A stretch of 64,000 nucleotides of DNA from Taenia hydatigena. Taxonomy: Eukaryota; Platyhelminthes; Cestoda; Cyclophyllidea; Taeniidae. The notes under the pieces are model-generated. The model was not told the DNA's origin. It worked only from the letters and a program-made list of their open reading frames with translations, and ran no database searches. Location: positions 62,001 through 126,000 of the forward strand of contig JADWOT020001851.1 in the NCBI GenBank assembly GCA_036345935.2. The letters run 5' to 3'. Below, piece after piece: positions 25,355 through 36,989 of the stretch. A program made the translations under genes and the position numbers. Positions within the stretch are counted from its first letter, which is position 1. Each line of letters starts with the position of its first letter.

Positions 25355-26235
25355 CGAAAGTCTCCAAGAGAGGGGTCTTTTTTAACAACAGGCGCAGCTA
25401 GTCAAACACCTGGAAGCATGTCGCATTGTGGCAAGTGATCGCACGATCGCAAGCATTCACTCTCTCATCCTCGTCCTCTACCTTTACTGCAAGTGGATGG
25501 ACGTCTGACCTTCACTCTAGCTAAAGGGCTCAGGTGTAAAATGAATGGAGGTGCTCTAGTTCTTTTCTAATATCTAGAGTTGAATCGGCCATCAAAGTGC
25601 TTACGCTTACTCAAAAGCGTCCATTCGAATATAGCGGACTTATGTATCTCCTTCAATTTTATGGAAACACAACTCTAACGATGTTACAACTGCAAAAGTT
25701 GTATCAGATTGCTAGGCGTGAGATAAGTCTGCTCTGATTAAGATTCACTATGTGATTGGCTTCATGTGACGGAATGTTTGGTTGTTTAAATCCTCTGATT
25801 CGAATTCTACTTAATTAGGGTCAATGGGGTCGAATAGATGCAACGATGGGGTGGCAACCGCTTTGTCAGCGCTATCAGGGGCCAGATTGCAAGTGCCCGT
25901 GCAAATAACTGCAAGAGTTTTCAATGTGGCTGATTGTTAGAAACCGGCTGTCAAAAAAACAAACAACATGGGCAGCTTGCCGTTGTTCTTAATTAAAAAT
26001 ACCTCTTACATAATGCCGGATTCCTAATTGTGAAACTTAACTCACACCCGAATGTATAGTTTGAAGTGACTTCCTCATGATGGCAGGTAAAGCCAATGCT
26101 GTTCGTGCCTCAATGAAGTGTTGTGGCAAGTGTAGCGCCCAGAGACCTTCTTCAAGACCATGGACACGAGGTGCAATGCCAAAGTGCAAAGCAGCTGAGG
26201 AGAGAGGGTCTACTGACACAACTCAGGGGTTTAAG
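25355..26235 (-). repeat. Duplicated block C, copy III (inverted)
   Basis: Begins at the end of copy II, so the S segments of copies II and III face each other across about 25.0-25.4 kb. The S part (about 25330-25600) matches the reverse complement of 24640-24930, including ACTCTCTCATCCTCGTCCTC. The P part follows at 25800-26230 in reverse, including GGGGTGGCAACCGCTTTG near 25848. Part of the block seen in copies I and II is missing. Confidence 0.55.
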
Positions 26236-26979
26236 TCGCAAACGTGATCTAAAATATAGGAGTCAGTAGAATCAGCAAAAATAAAGGAATGATTTGCAAT
26301 GGAGCATCTACAGAGGAAAGTTATTTCGGTGGTATGCATGATGGGCAAGTAAGAAAGTAGTGATGCTAAACCCACGCGTAGTCACTGCCTAACAAACGAA
26401 TAACTTCCAACTTGTGTTATTTTTGGGGAAGCTAGGTGAATGCGCCTGTCCTGCCAGGCCTGCCTTGATTTCCATGAAGATAAGCAAAGTCAATGCAAAC
26501 TCGCGAGCATCTTCGTGGCGATCGAAATGCAGTGCTACATTAATGACTGCAAGGAATCATCCATGTTGCTATCTCCTTACCCTCCTCCACCGCATTAAAC
26601 TCACTTGACACACTTTATTTCTACTCTTCACCATAGTAAGAAAATGACAACATGAATATTACGGACGAACCTCTTCGGCAAATTGTAAGAGTTGCGTCCG
26701 TTCGATTTTAATGAAAGCTGTCTGCGGTCCGCTTTGTGTGCAATAAAAATATCTTAGAATTAACTGAATTAATGCATGAGCAGATGGAGTTCCATATCCA
26801 TATAAGTCAGCTTTATATCAGAGTGGTATTGCAGCCCATCGATACCCCTCAACTGCCATTTGGTCATTCATATTCTGCCTGTTTACCCTCTTTCAACAGA
26901 TTTTAAGGCAATCCTTTGTGATGATCCTCCCGATTCATTGACTAGCTCTTTCCGTCAACGCAGGTTACACTACACCTCT
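26236..26979. other. Centre of the first palindrome, nothing recognised
   Basis: Spacer between inverted copies III and IV of block C. No open frame over 65 codons, no simple repeat of note and no match elsewhere in the window was noticed. Confidence 0.4.
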
Positions 26980-28150
26980 CCATTACACTTTGACCTCTAA
27001 CATCCGTCCAGCCGCTGGAAGGGGAGAGAGTAGAATAGCCCACATCGCCATCCCACTAAGCTGGTGAGTCATCTGTGGCATCTATCCCACAACTAGTAAA
27101 ACACACCGTTGAGCTGTCGACGTGCTTACGATGTAAGCTTTAAGCATTGCAACATAGCCAACTAAGTCATCCTCACGGTGACAATGGCTTCTTGCTCTCC
27201 AACTACACGTCGATTGTTGTAAAAGCCAGCAAACAACCTTACACATTCACTTTAGCCTCTGTCAAGTCAATTAACTCCTAAGTTTCTACAATCGAGGTGG
27301 AAAGTAAACGTGATATTCTGCTGTGATTTCCTTTTTAGAGGGCCATTGGATTGCACAAAAGATCTTCCTGCAACATTACGAAGGTGTTCAAGGGAGCGCC
27401 CTCTTTTCGAAAACAGGCATGGAAATCAATCGCACTAAACCATAGCATATTGTTGCAAGACATGACACGACCTCATGCGCTCACTGTCTCACCCTCGGCC
27501 CCTTCAATTGGCGCAAGTAGAATGTTGTCTGGCCTTGGAACTCTAGACAATCGCAGTTTGGATACGTTAAATGACTCGGATGCAAACCAATTGGCAGCAG
27601 ACTGGTTTTCTTCTGGTTTCTAGGGGTAAATTGGCCAAAAAGAATGTAGCTTTTTAGCTTACGCCTACACAAAGGCATTTATTCGGTATATTGCACTTTT
27701 ATCACTCAATTTGTTTCATGAAAACATGGGCAGAGTTATGTCAACTTGCTAGGCGAAAATAAATCTGCTCTGACCAAGGTGCACCCAGTGATTGCCTTGG
27801 CATGGCCCAATGTTCAGTCGTTTGACTCTTCTGATTCATATCGTAGATACAACAATGGGGATGGCAACCACTTAATCAGTGCTTTCAGAGTCCAGGCTAC
27901 AAACGCTTGTGCGAACAATCACAATGGGTCGCCGTGTGATTGTTTGAACTCGGCCTCTGGGAAACAGGAAACACAGACATTTATTGTTCTTTGTAGGTAT
28001 GACATTCTCGTGATGACAAATTTTTAAGGCCGAAGCTCCTTGTGCTTCGGCGATGCATTGAGGTAAGTGCACCACTCGGAGGCTTTCTCCAAGGTGAACT
28101 TCATGGTATGTATTGCCGACGTGCAGAGCAGCTAAGGATAAGAGGATCAT
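26980..28150 (-). repeat. Duplicated block C, copy IV (inverted)
   Basis: Contains, read on the plus strand, the end segment (about 27060-27280), S segment (27290-27620) with the frame SSCNITKVFKG (open 27351-27623, 90 codons), and P in reverse (27740-28150), including GGGGATGGCAACCACTTAATC near 27857. It is the mirror image of copy II and forms the inner part of the right arm of the palindrome centred near 26 kb. Confidence 0.6.
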
Positions 28151-28199
28151 TGTGCAGACTGGGATTAAATAGAGTCGGTAAAACTCACGAAAAAATGGG

Positions 28200-29770
28200 A
28201 AACGATGACGTAAGCAAAGACCAAATTTAAGTAGAAAACGCAGACACTGCTCCAGACTTTTTTTTATTCGAATGCAATTTGTTGTGACTGGTTAATTTAA
28301 TTGTGCATCTTCGTGCTGACGACACCAAAATTCTCAAGCAGATGGTACCTCAAGCACCAGTATTGTAGCGGAAGTGATGCAAGCGTTTTTTTCCGTTCCA
28401 GCCCCATCAATCTAGTGTGACGTAAAATGCGTCCATTTTCTATTCTTTGTCTAATTTTTCTTTACTAACCCAGTTAGTGCCTTGCAATGCATCTGTCAGA
28501 TGTCGTCTTCAGTACACTGTTTCTCGACACTGAAGACGTCAGTGGTATGAACCGAAGATAAAAATGTATTTTCGGCATAGGGATTGGAATAGAGTTTACC
28601 GCCATGGTTTGGAGACCTCGTCGCAAATCTGACGTACACGGCCAGCCGTCACGAAACGGTCGGTGCTAAAAGTACAACGTTCACTAATCATTCGCGCCAG
28701 CCATTAATATTCACGCACATCGGATCAAGTTGTTGAAATGACACGTTGATGTTCCTCCGTAATCACTTTACAAGGGCTTAAGTTTCGTCCAGCTTGATGA
28801 CAGTGATGGGGAAAGGAATGGGCGTCTGTCCTTCACGCCTTGCTAGGCCGCTAGACATGCTCTACCCAAGGGAAGGCGATCCATTAGAGTAGGCTGTCGA
28901 ATGTCTGTTCAATGCGGTCTTGATTAACTTAACCGAAAGGACCAGAAATGCTGCATAATAATGATTCATTGAGGCTACTTCTGTACTCCAGTTACAACTC
29001 AATGTGACTTCAGGTCCTATACCCCATAAGTGCTTGCCTCGTAGATAATTAGTGTCAGAACCATAATTACTAGGTTGTAGTTTACGATTTTAGGGATCTC
29101 ATTGACTCAAATGAGAAGCATTTCATGCCCTATCTTCTGCAGTCTATAAATGGATCACCTGAGAGAGGAGTCGGCCAGTGAGGGCATTTAAAACATTTCC
29201 TCTACTCTGTGGTCGGGATCGCTCTACTCTTCCAAGAAGACAAACACGATTTGAAGAAGGACTGTAGTGCTTGTTCTCTTAGCGAAACTTCATTGCTTTT
29301 CGCGGTCTTTCCACTTTGTTTCTTTCAGCTTTGTCCGCTAGGACCCAATTCGGTTAGCGAAAATTTGTGGGTGTTTTGGGGAGGATAGACGTTAATCAAA
29401 GCAGCATTTGAGCCACGCGGTGGCAATGAGATTCGTGTCGAAATTTGAAAAAGGTGATTTAGCACATTTGAGGTGTTGATTGTAAGGCACTGATGAAGCC
29501 TTGAAAGTGACATGATATATGAACCTAACTCTGATAGACATTACCGCAGACCGCTTTGATAGGTTAAGCGCTGTCATCGCTTATGCATGTGATATATCGA
29601 ACCGCGTGGACAAACAACACTAAAACGATTTATTTTTGTGACTTTCAACTCTACGTACAGCTCTCTACAAGAATATCTTCAAAAGACATCAGTTTATTCA
29701 TTAATTTTTGAGCATCAAAACATGCTTTAAGGACCACAGAACAGTTGGAATAGCAAAACACTAACATTAC
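28200..29770 (-). repeat. 3' tail block after HD4
   Basis: Mirror image of the tail after HD3. AGTAGAAAACGCAGACACTG near 28229 pairs with the reverse of 23925-23950, and 29325-29510 pairs with 23240-23430. No coding region supported. It includes the possible polyadenylation signal listed separately. Confidence 0.55.
29629..29634 (-). terminator. Possible polyadenylation signal of HD4
   Basis: AATAAA on the minus strand, about 160 bp after the HD4 stop codon, in the same tail block as the AATAAA after HD3. Confidence 0.3.
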
Positions 29771-29796
29771 AGCTACAAAATGAAGATCAGCCAGGG

Positions 29797-31435
29797 TCAG
29801 TCCACGGACACTATATGGAGGGAGCCAATAACCCTCTCTATCAGCTCCACTAATTTCTCCATATCCTCTTCTTCACTAGCCTGCTGTTCATCTGATTTAG
29901 CACCAAGCTGTGTTGTGGGCGTCTCATTGCCAAACGTTTTCGCACCGACCTTCTTTGTTATGTGGCGCTGAATCCGGAACCATATCTTAACCTGGCAAAA
30001 AAGTCAAGATTATGACGAGTTTTGACAACTCATTCGTAGACAGTCAAGCACTACACACTGATAGCTGTCTAGTAAACAGTTAATTTAACACCTTGATGCT
30101 AAACTAACCTGAGTCTCCGTCAAGTTGATGCGACGCGCCAGTTCTTTGCGTTCATGCGTATTGAGGTAGTTTTTCTTGTTGAAGCATTCCATCATCTTGC
30201 CAATTTGGTACGGAGTAAAGGGAACCATACGTCTGGCTTGACTTTGTGTCTCAGATACTGTGTGGCGTACCTGAGATCGTTCTGCGGTTGGCGGTGCAAA
30301 GAAGTTTCCTGAATCAGGCATAGATGCCGTGGCAACAGTTTTGTGGAGGAGAGAGTAATTTGGAAATGAGGAGACGCTTGCCGAAAGTCGTAGACACGTG
30401 CATGGTGGTAGGAACGGTTGCTGCTCCTGTGGTTGTAGCAGCTTCTGATATAACTTTGATGAGGTGTCAAATAGGATTAAGTTCGGTGATGGGAAGATCG
30501 ACAACGCATTGGTAGATTGAGGTTGACCTGAGCATCCACCTCGCCTTGGAGGAAAAGACATGCCGATGCAAGATGTCCGTTGTAGTGCAGGCAGTAGATT
30601 TAAGCATTCCGAATCTTCTAAGGTGGCCTTATGAATTATCAGCCATTTTGGTGGTAAAGGATTTAGTTTATTCTGGTTTAAGTAAAGCAAATCCCATTTT
30701 TTCCACCTTTTGTGACGTAGAAGGTGTTTCTTGTTCCACTCGATGTTGCATGGTCGGTGACGAAGCCGATAAGGTGGGTTGTTAGGAAAACGAGTTTGTG
30801 CCTCCTTCGGGTACAACTGGGCGTTCCGCATTAGGTGCACCTGAGAAAACAAACCAACTGGAATAAGAATGCGTGGATCTACATGTAACTCGATGTTATC
30901 TCTACATTTATTTAGGTCAATGGCTTATTCACATCGCGTGTGCCATTTTGGGTACGCGATTGGGTCCTGGTCGACACCAACACTGCTGGCTGGCTCGACT
31001 GGGTGTGGATGCGTGGTCTTTAGGAAGGCTTCATGATGGTTGAAAATAGCAATGTCACTGATGAGAAGCATTGTACGAAATTTCTTTCTGTCATCTCTGA
31101 CCAGTGTAGAAATAGGAAAAAGAAATGAGTGGAGAGGAATAGTGCAGAGCTTTTTCTATAGTGATTACATCAGGTATGTTAAAGTGGGTTGCAGAAATTG
31201 GGCAGCTGCAAGGGACAACAAATGACTCCAACCACAATTCATAAAGACTAGTGGACGGCAAATGGTAAAAGAATGATAAAAGCTTGGGGCGCAAATATAT
31301 GTAAAAAAGGAGGAACGTAGTGATAAAATAATTTGATAAACAATACCGATGGCTTGCAGTGTTGCCAGATGTTGGGGTTGTTCAGGATTGAAAGGGTCAA
31401 CAAGCTTTCTCACTGCAAAGTCGAAACCACACAGT
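29797..31435 (-). pseudogene. Homeobox copy with altered recognition helix (HD4)
   Basis: Exon 1 remnant ends at 31347 before GTATTG; the start ATG is lost through a small deletion but a frame with EQPQHLATLQAI remains. Exon 2 is 30840-30109, exon 3 is 29991-29797, intron 117 bp. In the ancestral phase exon 2 soon hits a TAA; an alternative frame is open from 30852 (ATG within the acceptor region) to the end of exon 2 and matches HD1 from about LNPLPPKW onward, so a shift lies upstream. The homeodomain N-terminal part is open (30240-30109), but exon 3 reads WFRIQRH: Gln50 to Arg, invariant Asn51 to Ile, Tyr54 to His. Exon 3 then runs through an acidic tail (SEEEDMEKLVE). Most likely a pseudogene; a truncated product without normal DNA binding cannot be excluded. 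Confidence 0.75.
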
Positions 31436-31530
31436 TCTGCGTCGTTCTTTTGACTAAATTATCATATTTATAAATTATAGGAGCCAATAAAATCCCTTTT
31501 TCTGGGTCACACCAATAAGACTCGATGGCC
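31436..31530 (-). promoter_or_regulatory. Promoter-like block upstream of HD4
   Basis: On the minus strand it contains GTGTGACCC, GATTTTATTGGC, a TATA-like TTTATAAATATG and ACGCAGAACTGTGTGG in the same order as upstream of HD1. Of the copies, this is the only other one that keeps the TATA-like word. Confidence 0.45.
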
Positions 31531-31562
31531 TTAACCTTGTCAAACCAACTCCTCTCGACAAG

Positions 31563-32700
31563 GTCATGTCATGCTAAGTCGTTGGACATGAGTCTGACCC
31601 ATGAAGAAAAAAAACCAATCGTCGTACGACTTGATTTCATGTTCGCACAGTGGTACTAACGACTTAAACTTGAAAAGTCGTCTGCAGCTCCGAGCATTCA
31701 TCCGCCACAAAATTCGAGGCCTGAGCAATGACGATGATTTTCACAGCTAGTTATTAAACTATCCATTCTGAAGGCTTTGCGCACTCCAACGTCCGAAATC
31801 AGGTCAGCCTGTGGCTTTGCTATCCTGTAACACGCAGAATCGGTCACCTCTGAATTCATGGCACAGCGGTCAGTGTCATGCAAACTACAGCAACAAATAC
31901 AACACCTCTAGCTGAGTGAAAAACAGTACTCAAAAATGACAGCATTGTATATGTGAACTCACCTGACCGGTGGTTTCAGTGCCGGGTTTGTTGGTGGTAT
32001 GCATGAGGAAGTGCCTACAAAAGTTTGATGTATCTGCATAACTTGGTGGACGTGGAGCGTAACGCGTGCCCTTCCCTGTGTCACATCACCTCAAAAGGTG
32101 AGAGGATTGGCTGTGATCAAATATAAAATCTAACAAAGATAAAACGAACCCACTTAATTGGCATGGAATCTAATACACATCGAATGACAAGAATACGAGG
32201 CCGACAGTACTTTAGAGTGCGCGACAATCGATGTTAAGCTTGATCCTTCCCTCATTTTCCATAATTTGGGATGCATGAAGCTATCACTACTGCCATACAT
32301 CATCGAATCACACCACTTTCCTTACAATGTAATAGTAGTTGGTTATTGAGTTAGGGAATTGCGCTTGAGTTAGTTAGAGATTTTAATTTGAAACAAATTA
32401 TGCTATGGGAACGAATGTGTGAAAGTAAGAGCACTGACCAGTTAATGAATGGGTCCGAAGCCGGTAGAAGGTGTGAGTTGTCTCATACAGGGCGGCATTG
32501 ACTGCCAACTTAGGCTCCATTTTATTGTTTTTAGTTGGACTTATTGGTCGCGCTTGGCGCACTCCTACTTACATACCAAAAATCGTGGAATAAGAGACAT
32601 GAGGAGTGCGAGGGAGACAGGCGGAAGGAAAGAACAAGGGATGTTAGAAAGACCGCCTTTTATCAATGCACGCTAGTGGTCTCTTTGTTTTAACCTCCTT
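31563..32700 (-). repeat. Duplicated block A, copy 3 (inverted)
   Basis: Lies directly upstream of HD4 without block B. Bases 31563-32244 are the near-perfect reverse complement of 33941-34622: 682 bp each, no indels seen, about five mismatches noticed by eye. Beyond 32244 the sequence is still homologous to other A copies (for example GATGTATGGCAGTAGTGATAG, reversed, near 32290) but clearly diverged from copy 4. A 61-codon frame at 31698-31883 (-) is identical to that at 34302-34487 (+) simply because the DNA is. Confidence 0.8.
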
Positions 32701-33439
32701 ACTAAATTACGTGAATGGATTAGTCACAGGATTGGAACATGTAGTGGTGATTCTAGTTCTTAGGCATTCCAACTACATACGGCTGGATCGTAAACGTGTC
32801 TTTTCTGTGTGGAGGGTCGCTCAATTTGAATAGATGTAGCTACTCTGTCAGGGCTATCAGATGCTAAGCTAAAAGTGCAGATGTAGCAAGTGAATAGGTT
32901 CGCCATGTGGTGGATTGTTTGATTTCGCACCCCTACGCAACCAATTCATTCTTCCTTCTTAGTAGCTTCCAATTAAATAGCAGCACCTGCGGACGCCTCC
33001 TTCCCTCTTAACGTCTTCGACATGACTCTCCACCACAGCCAAGAACACTTTATCGTGTGCAAGTGCTCGGTCTACCACATGATCGTTCACGACTCACTAG
33101 ATAATGTAAAATACGCTGATTAACGCACTTTGTCCACACTTCATGGAAATAAGCCAGCCCGACTTGCTTGTTGCTATAAGACAATGTAGGCCTTTTATCC
33201 CACGATTTTGGATAGTTTTATTTTAACGTCTATTTACAGTAAAAAAAAACAAACAAAGCATGTTGTTGAGTCCTCGTTCCTCAAAATGTAAAAACAATGA
33301 AAAAGAGGCAATTTGATTAGTTTATTATTATTTGCATATCCACTGATTGTGAAAAGATGGTTTGATTAGTGAATGGAGGGTTGAATGGTGGATCCACTTT
33401 TAGAGCAGAACTCTTAATTCAAAATTTTCCTTATTTTGC
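32701..33439. other. Centre of the second palindrome
   Basis: Spacer between inverted A copies 3 and 4. It includes a diverged fragment of segment P of block C, reversed, at about 32820-32950 (GTAGCTACTCTGTCAGGGC, GGTGGATTGTTTGATTTCGC). The remainder, about 33180-33420, is AT-rich with an A-run near 33240. No gene seen. Confidence 0.45.
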
Positions 33440-34622
33440 ATACAGTTAAAAACGTTGTCTTCCTATCATCCTCTGTCCTTCCTCTCCTGTCTCCCTCACT
33501 CTGTTCGTCGCCTATTCCAGTGGTTTTGGTGTGTAAGTAGAAGTGCTCCAGGTGCGACTAATAAGTTTAACCAAAAACAATTAACTGCGGCCAGAGCATG
33601 ATTAGGCAATTTATATCGTTTTGCATGAAACAGCTTAGGCGTTCCTGCTCTGATTATCTCCACCCACACATTCCACCATGTTCGGACCAAGTCATCAACT
33701 AGTCGGTGTTCATTCTGGCGTGCATCCACTCCCACAACAAAACATGCTTCAAATAAAAGCATTTAACTGACTCAAAAGAAAATGCCTTGTTACTCAACCA
33801 ACCACTGGCCAGTGGTTAAAGAACTAACATAATTTGGTTGCGTATGGCAATGAAGATAGCTTAATGTACAGAGATCCTCAGCGCTTTTCCCGATCTCGTT
33901 GCCACCAGAGTTAGGCGAGGAGGGCGGAGGGGCAAAAGGGATCAAGCTTAACATCGATTGTCGCGCACTCTAAAGTACTGTCGGCCTCGTATTCTTGTCA
34001 TTCGATGTGTATTAGATTCCATGCCAATTAAGTGGGTTCGTTTTATCTTTGTTAGATTTTATATTTGATCACAGCCAATCCTCTCACCTTTTGAGGTGAT
34101 GTGACACAGGGAAGGGCACGCGTTACGCTCCACGTCCACCAAGTTATGCAGATACATCAAACTTTTGTAGGCACTTCCTCATGCATACCACCAACAAACC
34201 CGGCACTGAAACCACCGGTCAGGTGAGTTCACACATACAATGCTGTCATTTTTGAGTACTGTTTTTCACTCAGCTAGAGGTGTTGTATTTGTTGCTGTAG
34301 TTTGCATGACACTGACCGCTGTGCCATGAATTCAGAGGTGACCGATTCTGCGTGTTACAGGATAGCAAAGCCACAGGCTGACCTGATTTCGGACGTTGGA
34401 GTGCGCAAAGCCTTCAGAATGGATAGTTTAATAACTAGCTGTGAAAATCATCGTCATTGCTCAGGCCTCGAATTTTGTGGCGGATGAATGCTCGGAGCTG
34501 CAGACGACTTTTCAAGCTTAAGTCGTTAGTACCACTGTGCAAACATGAAATCAAGTCGTATGAAGATTGGTTTTTTTTCTTCATGGGTCAGACTCATGTC
34601 CAACGACTTAGCATGACATGAC
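33440..34622 (+). repeat. Duplicated block A, copy 4
   Basis: Forward copy opening unit 4. The outer part (33440-33940) is about as diverged from copies 1 and 3 as those are from each other; the inner part (33941-34622) is almost identical to copy 3 in reverse. A frame around 34100-34216 ends at ACCGGTCAG followed by GTGAGT, a strong donor-like site, and the similar frame in copy 5 also ends at ACCGGT.CAG-like text followed by GTGGGT; this may be a relic exon. The leading part of this frame has a stop in copy 4, so no gene is called. Confidence 0.8.
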
Positions 34623-36035
34623 GTCGTTGAGAGTAGCATCGGCAAGATTGACGACCTCTGGAGATTTGTGTGTTCTCTGGGAGACTCACGTGTGGAAGCT
34701 CCAGCAGCAACGCTGCCCGGACTTCTTCTTTACCAGGGAGGAGTTACAAGTGATGCCGTCATTTGACACAATTCTTTCTCTTTCATTCACGTTTGCCACC
34801 CACGTAGAAAACTGGTGCAGTATAGGGCAATACTTCGATCCTTTGAATTTCGTTTGAGTTGGATCCTTGTCTTTCCCTTTTCCTCAGCGTTATTTTTTAG
34901 TGTTAGGCTATGTTGTGCCTCTAAACCGGGAGAATGCACTTATTGCTTAATATTCGTGGAAAGTTCCTCATTTTCTTTCAATCAGATTAGAGCTTGGGGT
35001 CGATTCCAGCGCCCGGTGGTAGGGTGTCTGGGCTACTACTTAGGAAAGTTGATGTGAGTGCTGACTTCCGCCCTCATGATCTGGAACCAGAATTCCGCAA
35101 GTTGTGATTATACTAGAGCTACTCGTTGGGTGATCACGTTGTGGCACCCTATCACATCTTTCAGAGCAGATGCCATATTTAGAAAAAGAGGGGTCGTGAT
35201 GCCATAGTTGAGGGTTGCAGTTCCATAGCGCCTTAACAGGTCAAAATAGAGCCGAAAAGACACGTTGAGCCAGAAGGTGCTAAGTTTTATGGAAAAAGCT
35301 TTAAAGTACAATGTAAGTTGACACCTATTCGGTTCACGAGACGATAATGCATTTGACTCTCTAGAAGGGGTTTTTGGAGACTAATTTTAACATTATTGCA
35401 AATAGGCTGCTCTAGGTAGAACTGAATAGCAGAATTTAGATGCACTTAAAGTAAGTAATAGTAAAAACAACTGTTCAATAAAGTAGAAACGTATATAAAT
35501 GAAAAACTAAAGAAAGAAAACTTTAAAATGCAATAGTCACCATAAAACACTACCAAACCGAAGCAAATTCAGCCCTGATGCACGCAGCCACCAAGATGAC
35601 AACTACTTCAACCCAATTACCAAGATGACACTGCTCCCAACTCAAAGGAGACATAATTTAAGGGATCGCCTCCAAGGATTTTTCAAACATACTAGTTTTT
35701 TTCAAGGTTTAGGCGCGAAACAAGCACCGAGTTATTTCATTGGACAAATAAGGTCCCCCACCCTAAACACTCACGGTTCAAAAACCAGCATGGCCTTGAA
35801 TTTGCTTTAAGAGCCACTCTAAATTAATCCCACAACATATTTAGATCTGCTTTTTAGTTGAGACGACTTTCAATTAATGAAGAGGCTATTCAGAGTTTTG
35901 CATTTGTTTCTGTTTATGTAGCGAGGATTGTAAATTTCTCATTCAGGTACCAAAATTTGACCCGGCAAGAAAGAACCAAAGTTAATGTTCGACAAAAAAT
36001 ACGCCTTAAGCTGATTGAGATGGCTCAAATATAGG
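34623..36035 (+). repeat. Duplicated block B, copy 2
   Basis: Follows block A as in unit 1. It matches 12180-13660 and, reversed, 61760-63240: GCGCCCGGTGGTAGGGTGTC near 35008, GATCACGTTGTGGCACCCTA near 35131, and the stretch 35720-35830 with its counterparts. Unlike units 1 and 5 it is not followed by a homeobox gene. Confidence 0.65.
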
Positions 36036-36989
36036 TGTAATTAACCTTTTTTCTTGAAAATTAATGGCTTCAGCACTGTTTGGAGTGTGTTTACCAACAT
36101 CTCTTATTTTTATCACGACTGGTATCCTAGTGTGTTTCACTAATCAAGGTAGAACTATATGTAGCGTCTTCTAGTGTACTGTTCGATAGGAAATCACATT
36201 CCTTCCACAAAATTGTTCCCTGTCTACTAGGAAAGTGATCAATGAAAACATTTAGGAACGTGCAGAATGAAGAAGAAGGGATTTAAGAAATTCAGTGCTA
36301 CAGCACTGTGCAGAGATATCCCCACGTTGACCTTTCCCATCCTCTCCTCTACTTACCTCCGTAAACCTCTCGCTTTCGCCTCGCACTCAATCGTTCTTTT
36401 GTTGCATGAGGCCGAAAAATCATGTTGCTTCGTTCAGGTTGAAGAGGCTTGCTAACCGCCATTGTACCCTCTTGGTGCAGGTCAACAATTGGTCTTGGCA
36501 TGAAATTAGAGTAATCGACAGGAGCGCACCTTCGCTCGGGCCATAGTTATCGCAAGGGGTGAGTTGCCAATGCATAATAGGCGTCCCCCGAATAAAAACT
36601 GAGGACAAGCAGTCACGACGAGGCAGCGCACTTAAGTCAAAGCACATTAGTATCGGTGGTTCTTCTCATTCTCTTCCTTCTCCTTTGTATGCACTATGAT
36701 GCACATAACTCAATCAAGTCACGAAAGCACAAAAGCAAGTGATGCCTGCTCCCACAAAACCACCTACAAGTGGTGCTGCCCAAAGTCTACACCAGACGGC
36801 ACTGAGCGACGTCACACGACACGTGCCAGTTTTAAATTGCTCCACCACACAATTGCACGCCTACATTTATTCATCTTGCTTTGCCACGCTGCCATTCTTG
36901 ACATTCGTTTTATCTTTGCCTCCAGTCTTATTTGTATCTCCTACTTCTGTCGCAACCCTCTCTCTTCTTCACTCCACACCTTTTAATCC
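36036..36989. other. Spacer between blocks B and D of unit 4
   Basis: No supported gene. A short word near 36160-36200 (TCTAGTGTACTGTTCGATA) is matched in the same orientation near 57385-57410. The open frames of up to 96 codons at 36696-36999 lie in CT-rich sequence and show no domain or conservation. Confidence 0.4.

Noticed and set aside
31698..34487. Identical 61-codon peptide encoded at 31698-31883 (-) and 34302-34487 (+)
   Set aside because: The DNA arms are about 99% identical over 682 bp, so peptide identity carries no extra evidence; the frame is broken in A copies 1 and 2.
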